From Sutcliffiella cohnii (GTDB lineage: Bacteria > Bacillota > Bacilli > Bacillales > Bacillaceae_I), in contig NZ_CP018866.1 of the NCBI RefSeq assembly GCF_002250055.1, forward strand, positions 543,501-607,500: a stretch of DNA of 64,000 bases. Direction: 5' to 3'. Shown here one piece after another: positions 26,897 to 35,151 of the stretch (the first letter of the stretch is position 1; each line of letters begins with the position of its first letter). The notes below the pieces were generated by a model. The model had not been told where the DNA came from. It was given only the letters and a program-made list of their open reading frames with translations, and did no database searches. Position numbers and translations under genes: made by a program.

Positions 26897-28006
26897 GTGA
26901 TTGTAGTAATTGGAGCTGGTGTAGTCGGTGCTTCCGCAGCATATCACTTAGCGAAGGCAGGAGCAGACGTAACTGTCATTGATCGATTCGATCGGGGGCA
27001 GGCAACAGATGCTGCAGCAGGTATTGTTTGTCCATGGCTTTCACAACGTCGCAATAAAGCATGGTATGAATTAGTGAAAGGTGGCGCCCGTCATTATCCA
27101 CAATTAATAAAACAATTAAAAGCAGATGGAGAAACAGAAACGGGCTATAAGCAAGTTGGTGCTATTAGTATTCATTCTGATATAGAAAAATTAGAGAAAA
27201 TGGCAGAAAGAGCGAGAACTCGTCGGGAAGATGCACCGGAAATAGGTGAGATAAAAATACTATCTCCTGAGGAAACGAAAAAACTATTTCCACCTATAAG
27301 CGAAGAGTACGGTTCTGTTTATGTTAGTGGAGGAGCAAGAGTAAACGGACGTGCATTACGAGATGCCCTTATTAGAGCGGCGCAAAAAAATGGTGCGAAG
27401 TTTATAAACGGAGATGCAAGTCTTGTAATAGATGAAGATGAAATAAAAGGTGTAAAAGTTAATAGTATGGAGCTAGAAGTTGAAAAAGTAATAATTACAG
27501 CAGGAGCTTGGGCAAAAGAGCTTTTTCAATCACATCGTATTAATTTTGATGTCACTCCTCAAAAAGCACAAATTGTACATTTAGAAATAGAGGATGAAAC
27601 GACGAACGATTGGCCGGTTGTCATGCCGCCGAATAATCAATACATGTTAACTTTCAAAGATGGAAAGGTTGTAATTGGGGCCACTCATGAAGATGATGTC
27701 GGTTTTGACACACGTGTGACGGCAGGTGGGTTAAATGAAATATTTTCAAAGGCACTTCAAGTTGCACCAGGTCTTTCAGAGGCAACAGTAGTAGAAACTC
27801 GGGTCGGTTTTCGTCCATTTACCCCTGGCTTTCTTCCAATTATCGGTGAAGTCCCAACGATAAAAGGAGCATTTGTCGTGAACGGATTAGGAGCATCAGG
27901 CTTAACAAGCGGTCCATATTTAGGAAGCGAGATTGCTAAGCTTACACTAGGAGAGCCATTAGAAATAGATATTAGTCTATATGAAGTCGGTAATGCTTTT
28001 ATGTAA
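26897..28006 (+). CDS. FAD-dependent oxidoreductase, DAO family
   Basis: A 369-residue flavoenzyme of the D-amino-acid oxidase/glycine oxidase/DadA superfamily. N-terminal dinucleotide motif VVIGAGVVGASAAYHLAKAG (residues 2-21), QATDAAAGIVCPW after the second strand, and the C-terminal GFRPFTPGFLPIIGEVP and NGLGASGLTSGPYLG motifs. It is soluble. The substrate is likely an amino or imino acid but not readable from sequence. It starts at GTG directly on the conserved N-terminus. Confidence 0.85.
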   Translation: MIVVIGAGVVGASAAYHLAKAGADVTVIDRFDRGQATDAAAGIVCPWLSQRRNKAWYELVKGGARHYPQLIKQLKADGETETGYKQVGAISIHSDIEKLEKMAERARTRREDAPEIGEIKILSPEETKKLFPPISEEYGSVYVSGGARVNGRALRDALIRAAQKNGAKFINGDASLVIDEDEIKGVKVNSMELEVEKVIITAGAWAKELFQSHRINFDVTPQKAQIVHLEIEDETTNDWPVVMPPNNQYMLTFKDGKVVIGATHEDDVGFDTRVTAGGLNEIFSKALQVAPGLSEATVVETRVGFRPFTPGFLPIIGEVPTIKGAFVVNGLGASGLTSGPYLGSEIAKLTLGEPLEIDISLYEVGNAFM

Positions 28007-28045
28007 AAAAACGGTGTTTGCCAAAAGGGCTAACACCGTTTTTTA
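28005..28045 (+). terminator. Rho-independent terminator
   Basis: AAAAACGGTGTTTGCC / GGGCTAACACCGTTTTTT hairpin with a U tract. Confidence 0.8.
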
Positions 28046-28072
28046 TTTGGTTCGGTAGAAAGGCAGCTTCCC

Positions 28073-28114
28073 TTGTTATACCAATATAAAAATGATATAC
28101 TTACCTAGGTAAGT
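28073..28114 (+). promoter_or_regulatory. MarR-MFS promoter with perfect 16-bp operator palindrome
   Basis: Sigma-A promoter TTGTTA (28073-28078)-17 bp-TATACT (28096-28101). The palindrome ACTTACCTAGGTAAGT (28099-28114) begins within the -10 and covers the start site, a classical place for repression by the MarR protein encoded next. Confidence 0.7.
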
Positions 28115-28144
28115 AATTAGTAGTAAAGGTGTTGGAACGAGAAA

Positions 28145-28564
28145 ATGGAAGATAGTCTTCAATTGTTTCATAAAATTCATCAGTTATCACGAAAAGTAAT
28201 GAAAGATAATAATCAAATTTTACAGCCGTTCTCCATTTATAGTGGGCAATGGACTGTTTTGTACGTTTTGAAAACACAAGGTACCCAAACAATTTCCGAG
28301 CTTTCGGATTATTTATCGGTTGAAGCGCCACCGATGACTAGAATGATACAACGGTTAGAAAAGCAAGGATATGTAGTTCGGACAACAGGAGAGGATAAGC
28401 GAGTCAAACGTATTCAGCTTACCGAAAAAGCATTGCTAGAATATCCTAAATGGGAAGAAGCTATTGCGAAAAGAAAAGAGGAAATCATGAGTAATTTATC
28501 ATCAAAAGAAGAGCTGCTTACGCTGTTAAATGAAATGTTAGAGCAGATTAACACCAAAAAGTAA
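28145..28564 (+). CDS. MarR family transcriptional regulator
   Basis: A 139-residue winged-helix regulator: QGTQTISELSDYLSVEAPPMTRMIQRLEKQGYVVR is the helix-turn-helix region (helices around ISELSDYL and PPMTRMIQRLE), followed by the wing DKRVKRIQLTEKAL. It is 13 nt upstream of an MFS pump gene with which it forms an operon. It likely autorepresses through the palindrome at 28099-28114. The RBS for ATG 28145 is weak (AAAGGTG lies 13 nt upstream). Confidence 0.88.
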   Translation: MEDSLQLFHKIHQLSRKVMKDNNQILQPFSIYSGQWTVLYVLKTQGTQTISELSDYLSVEAPPMTRMIQRLEKQGYVVRTTGEDKRVKRIQLTEKALLEYPKWEEAIAKRKEEIMSNLSSKEELLTLLNEMLEQINTKK

Positions 28565-28577
28565 GGAGGGAAAATGG

Positions 28578-29786
28578 ATGGAAACACAAAAACTATGGAC
28601 AAAAAGTTTTATTTCTGTTGCATTGAGTAACTTTTTTGCATTTGTAGCTTTTTATTATTTATTAGTCATTTTCCCTGTATACGCAATTACGGAATATAAA
28701 ACTAGTGAAACGATTGCTGGATTATTTGTCACGGTATTTATTCTTTCCGCTATTATTATACGACCAATCGCAGGGAGATGGATTAATACACTTGGGAAAA
28801 GGAAAGTATTAATGATGTCTCTCCTTCTATTTTTTATAGGATCACTACTCTATACGTTTATAGAATCGGTCACGGGATTATTAATTCTTCGATTTTTTCA
28901 TGGGATTGGGTTTGGGATGATCACAACAATTATGGGAGCGATTGTTGCAGATATAATTCCTGAAAAGCGTAGAGGAGAAGGAATGGGATATTATGCATTA
29001 ACGATGAACTTAGCGATGGTTATTGGTCCGTTTTTAGGTTTAACTGCGATTCAAAATTGGGGTATGAATACGACATTCCTTATAAGTGTAATCTTTTCAT
29101 TCCTAGCTCTTTTAATAGGTATTAACTTATTGTTTGAACAAAAAGGGATGACGAATGCAAAATCAGAAAAAGAGGTTGGAAGCTTTAAAATCGGTGATCT
29201 GTTTGAAGGAAGTGCAGTCCGAATTTCGCTAGTTGCAGCATTTTTTGCGGTAACTCATGCTTCAATCCTTTCGTTTGTTTCCGTTTATGCTGCCGAAATA
29301 GGCTTAGTAAAAGCGGGTAGTTATTTTTTCGTTGTTTATGCAGTAGTACTTTTAATATCACGTCCGTTTACGGGAAAATGGTATGACCGTTATGGTGAGA
29401 ACGCAATAATATATCCTTCCTTACTATTATTTGCTGTAGGCTTATTTTTATTAAGTTCTGCTGATTCAGCTTTCCTTTTCTTACTATCAGCCGCGTTTAT
29501 TGGTCTTGGGTGGGGAACCACTTTTCCAAGCTTACAAACGATTGCGATTGCCCAATCACCACCACATAAGCGTGGGCTTGCAACGGCAACGTTCCTTTCT
29601 ATATTCGATTTAGGAATTGCTTTCGGTTCGTTTGCTGTTGGTGTTATTGGAGCGGCGTACGGGTTTGGCTTATTGTATCTCGTAAACTCGTTTTACGTAT
29701 TTATAGGTATAGCAGTTTACTATGTATTACATGGTAAAATAAGTGCTCTTTTAAGAAAAAAAGAGGCTAACAGTATTATAGAATAA
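28578..29786 (+). CDS. MFS transporter
   Basis: A 402-residue, 12-helix major facilitator. Motif A-like RPIAGRWINTLGKRKVLMM after helix 2 and again RPFTGKWYDRYGE in the second half; MVIGPFLG resembles antiporter motif C. ATG 28578 is chosen with AGGAGGG 7 nt upstream; ATG 28574 is out of frame. It is cotranscribed with the MarR gene, suggesting inducible efflux of a toxic compound. Confidence 0.88.
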   Translation: METQKLWTKSFISVALSNFFAFVAFYYLLVIFPVYAITEYKTSETIAGLFVTVFILSAIIIRPIAGRWINTLGKRKVLMMSLLLFFIGSLLYTFIESVTGLLILRFFHGIGFGMITTIMGAIVADIIPEKRRGEGMGYYALTMNLAMVIGPFLGLTAIQNWGMNTTFLISVIFSFLALLIGINLLFEQKGMTNAKSEKEVGSFKIGDLFEGSAVRISLVAAFFAVTHASILSFVSVYAAEIGLVKAGSYFFVVYAVVLLISRPFTGKWYDRYGENAIIYPSLLLFAVGLFLLSSADSAFLFLLSAAFIGLGWGTTFPSLQTIAIAQSPPHKRGLATATFLSIFDLGIAFGSFAVGVIGAAYGFGLLYLVNSFYVFIGIAVYYVLHGKISALLRKKEANSIIE

Positions 29787-29788
29787 GA

Positions 29789-29832
29789 TCAAAAAGTCTA
29801 TTTTTAATGTTCGTTAAAAATAGACTTTTTTG
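29789..29832 (+). terminator. Rho-independent terminator
   Basis: AAAAAGTCTATTTTTAA / TTAAAAATAGACTTTTTT hairpin. The following 250 bp to the BCCT gene hold only AT-rich sequence and a doubtful 10-codon frame at 29995 with GGAAGG upstream. Confidence 0.85.
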
Positions 29833-30084
29833 ACGTTTATATCCCTAAAAAAATGTTTTGAGTTTATCTTAACTAAAAATAGGGTACAGAAAAATACGGT
29901 AAGAAAGCAAAAGTGAGTATTCCAATCTATTTGTAAGTATTTATATATCTACTACCTGTAATTTTTATATGTTCTAAGAAAATGGAAGGATATCATGAAA
30001 AACAATGGAATACCGCATTTTATTTAAACCCGACATTATGGTTAAATTTTATAGGTACACAAAAAAAGAGAATAAAGGAAGTGC

Positions 30085-31632
30085 ATGAATTTGGGTAAAG
30101 GTGATAGGACAGTCTTTAAAGTATCCGTTGGGATAGCAGCTATATTCGTATTAATCGGTGTGCTAATTCCAGAACAGTTAGGTGCAGCGATGGGAGTTGC
30201 GCAAAGCTCTATTTTAGAAAATTTCGGTTGGTTTTATCAACTCGTTGTAACATTTATCCTCATATTCGCCATTTATTTAATCTTCAGTAAGTATGGAAAA
30301 ATTAAGTTAGGTCCTAAAGATTCAAAACCTGATTATTCACGACCAACTTGGTTTGCAATGTTATTCTCCGCTGGAATGGGTATCGGACTATTATTTTATG
30401 GTATTTCCGAACCAGTTTCTCACTTTTCATCACCTCCAATGGGTGAGGGATCAACAGAACAATCCGCGATTTTAGGAATGAGATACACTTGGCTTCATTG
30501 GGGATTACACGCATGGGCTATTTATGCCGTTGTAGCATTAGCACTTGCATATCAGAAATTTAAAAAGAATGCACCAGGATTAATGAGTGCCACTTTATAT
30601 CCTGTACTTGGTGAAAAGGTGAAAGGTCCTATAGGTAAAACAGTTGATGTAGTGGCTGTTTTCGCTACATTATTTGGAGTAGCAGCCTCATTAGGTTTAG
30701 GGTCGCAGCAAATAAACGCTGGATTAGAATATTTAGTCGGTATACCAAATAACTTTACCGTTCAAATGTTAATAATGGCGATTATTACTGTACTTTTCAT
30801 CATTTCAGCAAATACAGGAATTTCGAAAGGAATAAAATATTTAAGTAATATAAATATGTCCCTAGCAGTTTTATTGTTTTTTACAATGCTTATTTTAGGG
30901 CCAACGCTATTCCTATTAAATATGTTTAGTACTACGTTAGGTAGTTACATTCAAAACTTACCAAATATGGGATTACGTTTATCTCCATTTAATGCGCAAG
31001 AAGCAGCGTGGACACAAGGATGGACGGTCTTTTACTGGGCATGGTGGGTTTCATGGACACCGTTCGTCGGTATGTTCATTGCTCGTGTATCTAGAGGAAG
31101 AACGATTCGTGAATTTATGATAGCGGTATTACTTGTCCCAACTTTAGTTTGTGGTTTATGGTTCACTGTTTTCGGTGGAACGGGTATTTATTTAGAGTTA
31201 GTTCAAGGGTTAAATGTTTCAGGTCAAGGATTCGAAACAGCAATATTCTATGTGTTTGAACATTTACCGCTAGGTGCTTTACTATCAGTCTTAACAGTTG
31301 CGCTCGTAACGACCTTCTTCGTAACATCTGCTGACTCGGCAACGTTCGTTTTAGGAATGTTAACATCTAACGGGTCGTTAAACCCTTCGAATAAAGTGAA
31401 AATGATCTGGGCAGTTATTTTAGTTGCTTCTACATCTGTCTTACTGTATTCGGGAGGACTTGCAGGGCTACAAACTGCCATTATTGTTAGCGCCTTACCA
31501 CTAACAATTATTGTATTAATAATGTGTTATGGCATCGTAAAAGCTTTACAAAAAGATGTGAAAGAAACAGTAACTACAGAAGTAAAACAAAAAAGCACTA
31601 TTTCAACAAAAAAAGAATCAAAAACAGCTTAG
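30085..31632 (+). CDS. BCCT family osmolyte transporter (glycine betaine/choline type)
   Basis: A 515-residue, 12-helix sodium-coupled carrier. The glycine-rich helix AMLFSAGMGIGLLFYGISEP and the tryptophan-rich helix 8 segment WTVFYWAWWVSWTPFVGMFIARVSRGRT are BCCT signatures lining the betaine cage. Closest in pattern to OpuD/BetL-type importers used in osmoprotection. The hydrophilic C-terminal tail is lysine-rich, which in BetP-like carriers senses osmotic stress. RBS AAGGAAGTG is close to the ATG. Monocistronic with a terminator. Confidence 0.9.
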   Translation: MNLGKGDRTVFKVSVGIAAIFVLIGVLIPEQLGAAMGVAQSSILENFGWFYQLVVTFILIFAIYLIFSKYGKIKLGPKDSKPDYSRPTWFAMLFSAGMGIGLLFYGISEPVSHFSSPPMGEGSTEQSAILGMRYTWLHWGLHAWAIYAVVALALAYQKFKKNAPGLMSATLYPVLGEKVKGPIGKTVDVVAVFATLFGVAASLGLGSQQINAGLEYLVGIPNNFTVQMLIMAIITVLFIISANTGISKGIKYLSNINMSLAVLLFFTMLILGPTLFLLNMFSTTLGSYIQNLPNMGLRLSPFNAQEAAWTQGWTVFYWAWWVSWTPFVGMFIARVSRGRTIREFMIAVLLVPTLVCGLWFTVFGGTGIYLELVQGLNVSGQGFETAIFYVFEHLPLGALLSVLTVALVTTFFVTSADSATFVLGMLTSNGSLNPSNKVKMIWAVILVASTSVLLYSGGLAGLQTAIIVSALPLTIIVLIMCYGIVKALQKDVKETVTTEVKQKSTISTKKESKTA

Positions 31633-31658
31633 GTTTGTTTAAATTGCTCCTTCTCTGC

Positions 31659-31694
31659 AGAAAAAGATGCTCGTAATTTGAGCATCTTTTTTAT
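31659..31694 (+). terminator. Rho-independent terminator
   Basis: AAAAAGATGCTC-GTAATTT-GAGCATCTTTTTT after the BCCT gene. Confidence 0.88.
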
Positions 31695-31721
31695 ATACAT
31701 ACGTTCTAGGAGGTGAGAAAA

Positions 31722-31850
31722 GTGTTTAATGACAAAAAAGTTATTTGTCCAAGGTGTCATATTCCAATGGATGATTTGTATGAGCGGAGTTTCGGTGCGA
31801 TCGAAACGGTTAACGAATGTCCTATGTGTAATGGATTAGTTCAAGTTTAA
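31722..31850 (+). CDS. 42-residue zinc-ribbon protein
   Basis: GTG-initiated frame with AGGAGGTGAG upstream, encoding MFNDKKVICPRCHIPMDDL through NECPMCNGLVQV. Two CPxC pairs (CPRC and CPMC) about 22 residues apart make a minimal zinc ribbon. No wider homology is recalled. Convergent with the CBO0543-like gene, only 7 nt away. It may bind nucleic acid or be a structural zinc knuckle; function unknown. Confidence 0.65.
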   Translation: MFNDKKVICPRCHIPMDDLYERSFGAIETVNECPMCNGLVQV

Positions 31851-31857
31851 CTCTTTA

Positions 31858-32439
31858 TTAGTCAGGAATCTTTTTACCTCTATATTCAAAATATGAAAAC
31901 AAATTAGTCAGCCATTTTGAAATTACGAAAATGATAATGTAAAAAATGAACAAATAAAGTACATTAGCCCACAAATGCCATTCAATAAGATTATGAGATT
32001 TTAGTATTGGTTTAAATATAAAAGCTAAAAATCCACTAAGTAGTGTTCCGTACAGATAAAAGTTTTTTTTATTATTTAAAGCCCATTGATATAGTAACAT
32101 AAATGACACAGGAATGAGGGAGACATCTAAACTAAAGTTTACATGTAGTATTGGAATCGCTTGATAAGGGTACGAGATAAGGCCAAAACGCACTAACGTT
32201 GTGTCAAAATATGTAAAAAGAATATGCACACTAAAACCGAAAAAACCTAAATGAAATGCTTTTGTCCGATCGATTTTAAAATATAAAATGATCAAAGGGA
32301 CCGTTAACATTAAGACATTTACCCAAAACTGCCACGTATCAAAACTCGAAAATTTCCACCAATATTCAATCCAGTCAAATGCGGTTTCTCTTCCTTCTGT
32401 AACTAGTCTATTTAGAAATTGCTTTTGCTCTTGCTCCAA
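31858..32439 (-). CDS. CBO0543-family membrane protein
   Basis: A 193-residue protein. A short polar N-terminus (with FDWIEYWWKFSSFDTWQFW) is followed by about five to six hydrophobic helices. It shares the aromatic-rich, HLGFFGFSVHILFTYFDTTLVRFGLISYP type layout of CBO0543 proteins and is a distant relative of the gene at 13757. RBS AGGAGG lies about 8 nt upstream of ATG. Function unknown. Confidence 0.6.
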   Translation of the reverse strand: MEQEQKQFLNRLVTEGRETAFDWIEYWWKFSSFDTWQFWVNVLMLTVPLIILYFKIDRTKAFHLGFFGFSVHILFTYFDTTLVRFGLISYPYQAIPILHVNFSLDVSLIPVSFMLLYQWALNNKKNFYLYGTLLSGFLAFIFKPILKSHNLIEWHLWANVLYLFIFYIIIFVISKWLTNLFSYFEYRGKKIPD

Positions 32440-32568
32440 CGCTATTCCTCCTAGCTAACATCTTACGCTTATCGTTGCCGAATGAAGGGGAAAACATACA
32501 AATAGCATATCTCCTATATATTTTTTCTATGATATATTTAGTTAATAAAAGATGTAAAGGGGTTATAA

Positions 32569-32913
32569 ATGATGGAGAATATATATGCAAAACTAGCTCA
32601 AGAACAATTAGATGCATACAATAATCAAGATATTGAGGCGTTTTTAGCAGTTTATAGTGATGATGTGGAAATTTTAGTCTTCCCATCTAACGAATTGCAG
32701 TACAAAGGGATAGAATTAATGAGAGAAAGATATTCAAATCTTTTTAAGGAAAACCCAAATCAACACGCAGCACTTTTGTCTAGAATGACTAAAAATAATA
32801 TTGTAATCGATCACGAGTATGTGACTGGGAGAGCAAATGGTCAAGAAGTATATGCAGTTGCTATGTATGAAGTGACAGACGGAAAAATCAACAAAGTGTG
32901 GTTTGTGAAATAA
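32569..32913 (+). CDS. Nuclear transport factor 2 (SnoaL-like) family protein
   Basis: A 114-residue single-domain cone-fold protein: YAKLAQEQLDAYNNQDIEAFLAVYSDDVEI is the family's N-terminal helix and strand, and the strands EYVTGRANGQEVYAVAMYEV and KINKVWFVK complete it. NTF2/SnoaL proteins act as small isomerases, hydrolases or ligand binders; none can be chosen here. Starts at ATG 32569 or the adjacent ATG 32572, after AAAGGGG. Confidence 0.75.
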   Translation: MMENIYAKLAQEQLDAYNNQDIEAFLAVYSDDVEILVFPSNELQYKGIELMRERYSNLFKENPNQHAALLSRMTKNNIVIDHEYVTGRANGQEVYAVAMYEVTDGKINKVWFVK

Positions 32914-32915
32914 TA

Positions 32916-32944
32916 TTGACAGAATACAAATATCCGTTTATATT
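32916..32944 (+). promoter_or_regulatory. Sigma-A promoter of the T-box operon
   Basis: TTGACA-17 bp-TATATT, near consensus, placed about 75 nt before the first T-box helix. Confidence 0.65.
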
Positions 32945-33020
32945 AAATAATAACTTTATTGCATAAAAGCGTTTAAGTGTAAAAGAAAATATGTGAACTC
33001 TGTATGATAGTAGTCATTTA

Positions 33021-33199
33021 AAATATAAAAGATAGAGACTAGATGGTTGGTGCAAATCTAGGTATTTAAAATGATGAAGTACACATACGTTTAGTGAGTT
33101 GCTTATGAGAAAGTGAACAAAGTTGTTACTTTGTTAATTAGGGTGGTACCGCGGAGCCTCTTCGTCCCTTGTTCTAAGGGATAGAAGGGCTTTTTTTAG
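33021..33199 (+). promoter_or_regulatory. T-box leader, probable tyrosine specificity
   Basis: Contains the invariant T-box AGGGTGGTACCGCG (33140-33153), a stem III AACAAAG/CTTTGTT just before it, and upper stem I features GATAGAGA and GGTTGGTGCAA. The likely specifier is TAC in GATGAAGTACACA, read by tRNA-Tyr. The competing terminator is AGCCTCTTCGTCCCTT / AAGGGATAGAAGGGCT plus seven T (about 33155-33198). Uncharged tRNA would favour antitermination and expression of the downstream carrier. Confidence 0.9.
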
Positions 33200-33251
33200 T
33201 CTGAAAAACTCTCATAATATTCACTATAAAAAATGAAAGGTGGTGTTATTG

Positions 33252-33320
33252 ATGTTAAGTGATTATGACTATCAGATATTCTTTCGGAAACGTAAAACAA
33301 CAACGGAGGTCTCAACATGA
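33252..33320 (+). CDS. 22-residue upstream ORF coupled to the NhaC gene
   Basis: ATG with AAAGGTGG about 7 nt upstream encodes MLSDYDYQIFFRKRKTTTEV, then ST. It starts about 50 nt after the T-box terminator, and its TGA overlaps the ATG of the transporter (ATGA). Two tyrosine codons lie near its start. The overlap suggests translational coupling. Real translation is inferred only. Confidence 0.4.
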   Translation: MLSDYDYQIFFRKRKTTTEVST

Positions 33321-34681
33321 AGCAAGTTTCTAAATGGCAGGCAATATATCTATTAACAAGTATTATATTGATAATTTCTACGTCACTACTTTTATTTTCA
33401 GCAGAACCGCATGTTTCTATATTCTTCAGCATTATACTACTTATCTTATTTGTCCTCGTAACAAAAAGGCCATGGTCCCTTATAGAGGAAGGCATGAAAA
33501 ATGGTATTTCATCAGTAATTAATCCGATTATCTTATTTATATTTATTGGGATTCTAATTGCAATCCTAATGTTAAGCGGTACAATACCTACTATTATTTA
33601 TTTTGGAAGTACATTTATGTCACCAACATTCTTTTTACCAAGTGTCTTTATTATTACTTCTATTATTGGTAGTTGTTTAGGAAGTGCGTTTACAACTATT
33701 TCTACCGTCGGAGTTGCACTACTGGCTGTTGGATCATTAATGGGGATTGATTCAGCTATTATTGCAGGTGCAATTGTGTCAGGAGCATATTTAGGGGATA
33801 AAATGTCTCCACTTTCCGACACTACGAATTTGGCCGCAGCTGTATGTAAAGTAGATTTGTTTGAACATATTAAACATATGCTTTGGACAACCATCCCGGC
33901 CTTTATAATGACGTTACTATTATTGACATTCGTCGGCTTTTTCCTTAACTGGTCTCCGGAGCAGGTAGGAACAAATTCTGAGATTGTTATTTTAAAAGAA
34001 ACAGGATTGGTTCACAGTTTGTCACTTATACCACTATTACTAATATTTTTATTAGCTTGGAAAAGAGTACCTGCTATTCTTGTATTGTTAAGTGGTATAA
34101 TGGCTGGTTTAATTGTAGCTTTCTTTATTAATCCTAACTTGTCAATTACAACTATTATGAATGTAATCCAAAACGGTTTTACGATTGAAACAGGTTCTGA
34201 ATCAATCAATTCAATGCTTAATCGTGGCGGAATACAAAGTATGTTATGGTCTATTTCTCTCGTCATCTTAACACTTACGATGGGAGGAATTATTCAAGCT
34301 TTAGGACTGTTAGAGAAAATTTTTGAATCCATTCAAAAGGTTGCGACAACTACTGGAAGGTTAGTATTAGCGGTAGCATTTACAGCAATCGGAATTAATG
34401 TAACGGTTGGCGAGCAATATTTATCTATACTGCTCACCGGGAATGTATATAAAGATGAATTTGATAAAAGAGGATTAAGTAATAAAAATTTATCAAAAAT
34501 AATTGAGGATGCGGGAACAGTAATTAACCCATTAATACCTTATGGAGTAAGTGGTGTGTTTATTGCTTCTGTTCTTAATGTTCCTGTTATTGAGTATTTA
34601 CCGTTTGCTTTTTTCTGTCTCCTTAGCCCGTTATTGTCGATATTTTATGGATTCACAGGGATTAGCATGAAAAAGGTGTAA
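33317..34681 (+). CDS. NhaC family Na+/H+ antiporter-like carrier, probable tyrosine transporter
   Basis: A 454-residue protein of about 11-12 helices with NhaC features: GSCLGSAFTTISTVGVALLA and GAIVSGAYLGDKMSPLSDTTNLAA in the first half, and a C-terminal TVGEQYLSILLTGNVYKDEF. T-box control is unusual for a true Na+/H+ antiporter and common for amino-acid uptake; comparative work on T-boxes has linked NhaC-like proteins under tyrosine T-boxes with tyrosine transport. The function is thus inferred from the TAC specifier. RBS CGGAGGT precedes the ATG. Confidence 0.85.
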   Translation: MKQVSKWQAIYLLTSIILIISTSLLLFSAEPHVSIFFSIILLILFVLVTKRPWSLIEEGMKNGISSVINPIILFIFIGILIAILMLSGTIPTIIYFGSTFMSPTFFLPSVFIITSIIGSCLGSAFTTISTVGVALLAVGSLMGIDSAIIAGAIVSGAYLGDKMSPLSDTTNLAAAVCKVDLFEHIKHMLWTTIPAFIMTLLLLTFVGFFLNWSPEQVGTNSEIVILKETGLVHSLSLIPLLLIFLLAWKRVPAILVLLSGIMAGLIVAFFINPNLSITTIMNVIQNGFTIETGSESINSMLNRGGIQSMLWSISLVILTLTMGGIIQALGLLEKIFESIQKVATTTGRLVLAVAFTAIGINVTVGEQYLSILLTGNVYKDEFDKRGLSNKNLSKIIEDAGTVINPLIPYGVSGVFIASVLNVPVIEYLPFAFFCLLSPLLSIFYGFTGISMKKV

Positions 34682-34690
34682 GTTGCTATA

Positions 34691-34726
34691 AAAGGAAAGG
34701 GTGTATAATTCCACTCTTTCTTTTTA
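34691..34726 (+). terminator. Probable terminator
   Basis: AAAGGAAAGGGTG / CACTCTTTCTTTT stem containing G-U pairs, then T-rich sequence, downstream of the NhaC-family gene. Confidence 0.6.
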
Positions 34727-34940
34727 TCAACAACCAAACACCTTGTATATCAAGATATCAACAGACTTATCAACATAATCCACAATCGCGTTTAGGGAAA
34801 AAGGACTATTGAACATAAATATAGATAGGTGATAATACCTTGAATAAAAGGGGAGGTTATTTAGATAGTCCACATAATTCACAGTGCTGTTAATAACTTA
34901 TATACATCAAAAAAACATTATGAACGATTTGTGAACTGTA

Positions 34941-34969
34941 TTGTAAAGTATTAATTTATATAGTATATT
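34941..34969 (+). promoter_or_regulatory. Candidate doxX promoter
   Basis: TTGTAA-17 bp-TATATT. The Rex-type site at 34983 lies just downstream of the predicted start. Upstream, 34727-34940 is AT-rich without other recognised features except a half-site-like TTGTGAAC at 34930. Confidence 0.45.
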
Positions 34970-34982
34970 TAAGTCAGAAAGT

Positions 34983-35000
34983 AAGTGAAACATTTCACAA
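34983..35000. promoter_or_regulatory. Rex-type operator 1
   Basis: AAGTGAAACATTTCACAA: one mismatch to TTGTGAA-N4-TTCACAA. Confidence 0.6.
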
Positions 35001-35049
35001 ACTTTCTAAACGATCTAAAGCCGGCTTAATTAAATTTTTTTAAATACTA

Positions 35050-35067
35050 TTGTGAAACACTTCACAA
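35050..35067. promoter_or_regulatory. Rex-type operator 2
   Basis: TTGTGAAACACTTCACAA fits TTGTGAA-N4-TTCACAA exactly. Confidence 0.75.
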
Positions 35068-35100
35068 TCAAAAAACGAACTCATATTTTTTTAACTTAAC

Positions 35101-35118
35101 TTGTGAATAATTTCACAA
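35101..35118. promoter_or_regulatory. Rex-type operator 3
   Basis: TTGTGAATAATTTCACAA fits TTGTGAA-N4-TTCACAA exactly and lies 33 bp before the doxX ATG. The core TGTGA-N6-TCACA would also suit an Fnr/Crp protein. Confidence 0.75.
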
Positions 35119-35151
35119 AGATTAAATTCTAATTATTAGGAGGAAACAATC

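Noticed and set aside
29995..30027. 10-codon ORF with GGAAGG upstream of the BCCT gene
   Set aside because: Too short, no coupling to the downstream gene, no meaningful codons.
34983..35118. Fnr/Crp operators
   Set aside because: TGTGA-N6-TCACA fits, but the full 18-bp symmetry TTGTGAA-N4-TTCACAA matches Rex better. Kept as an alternative, not as the main call.
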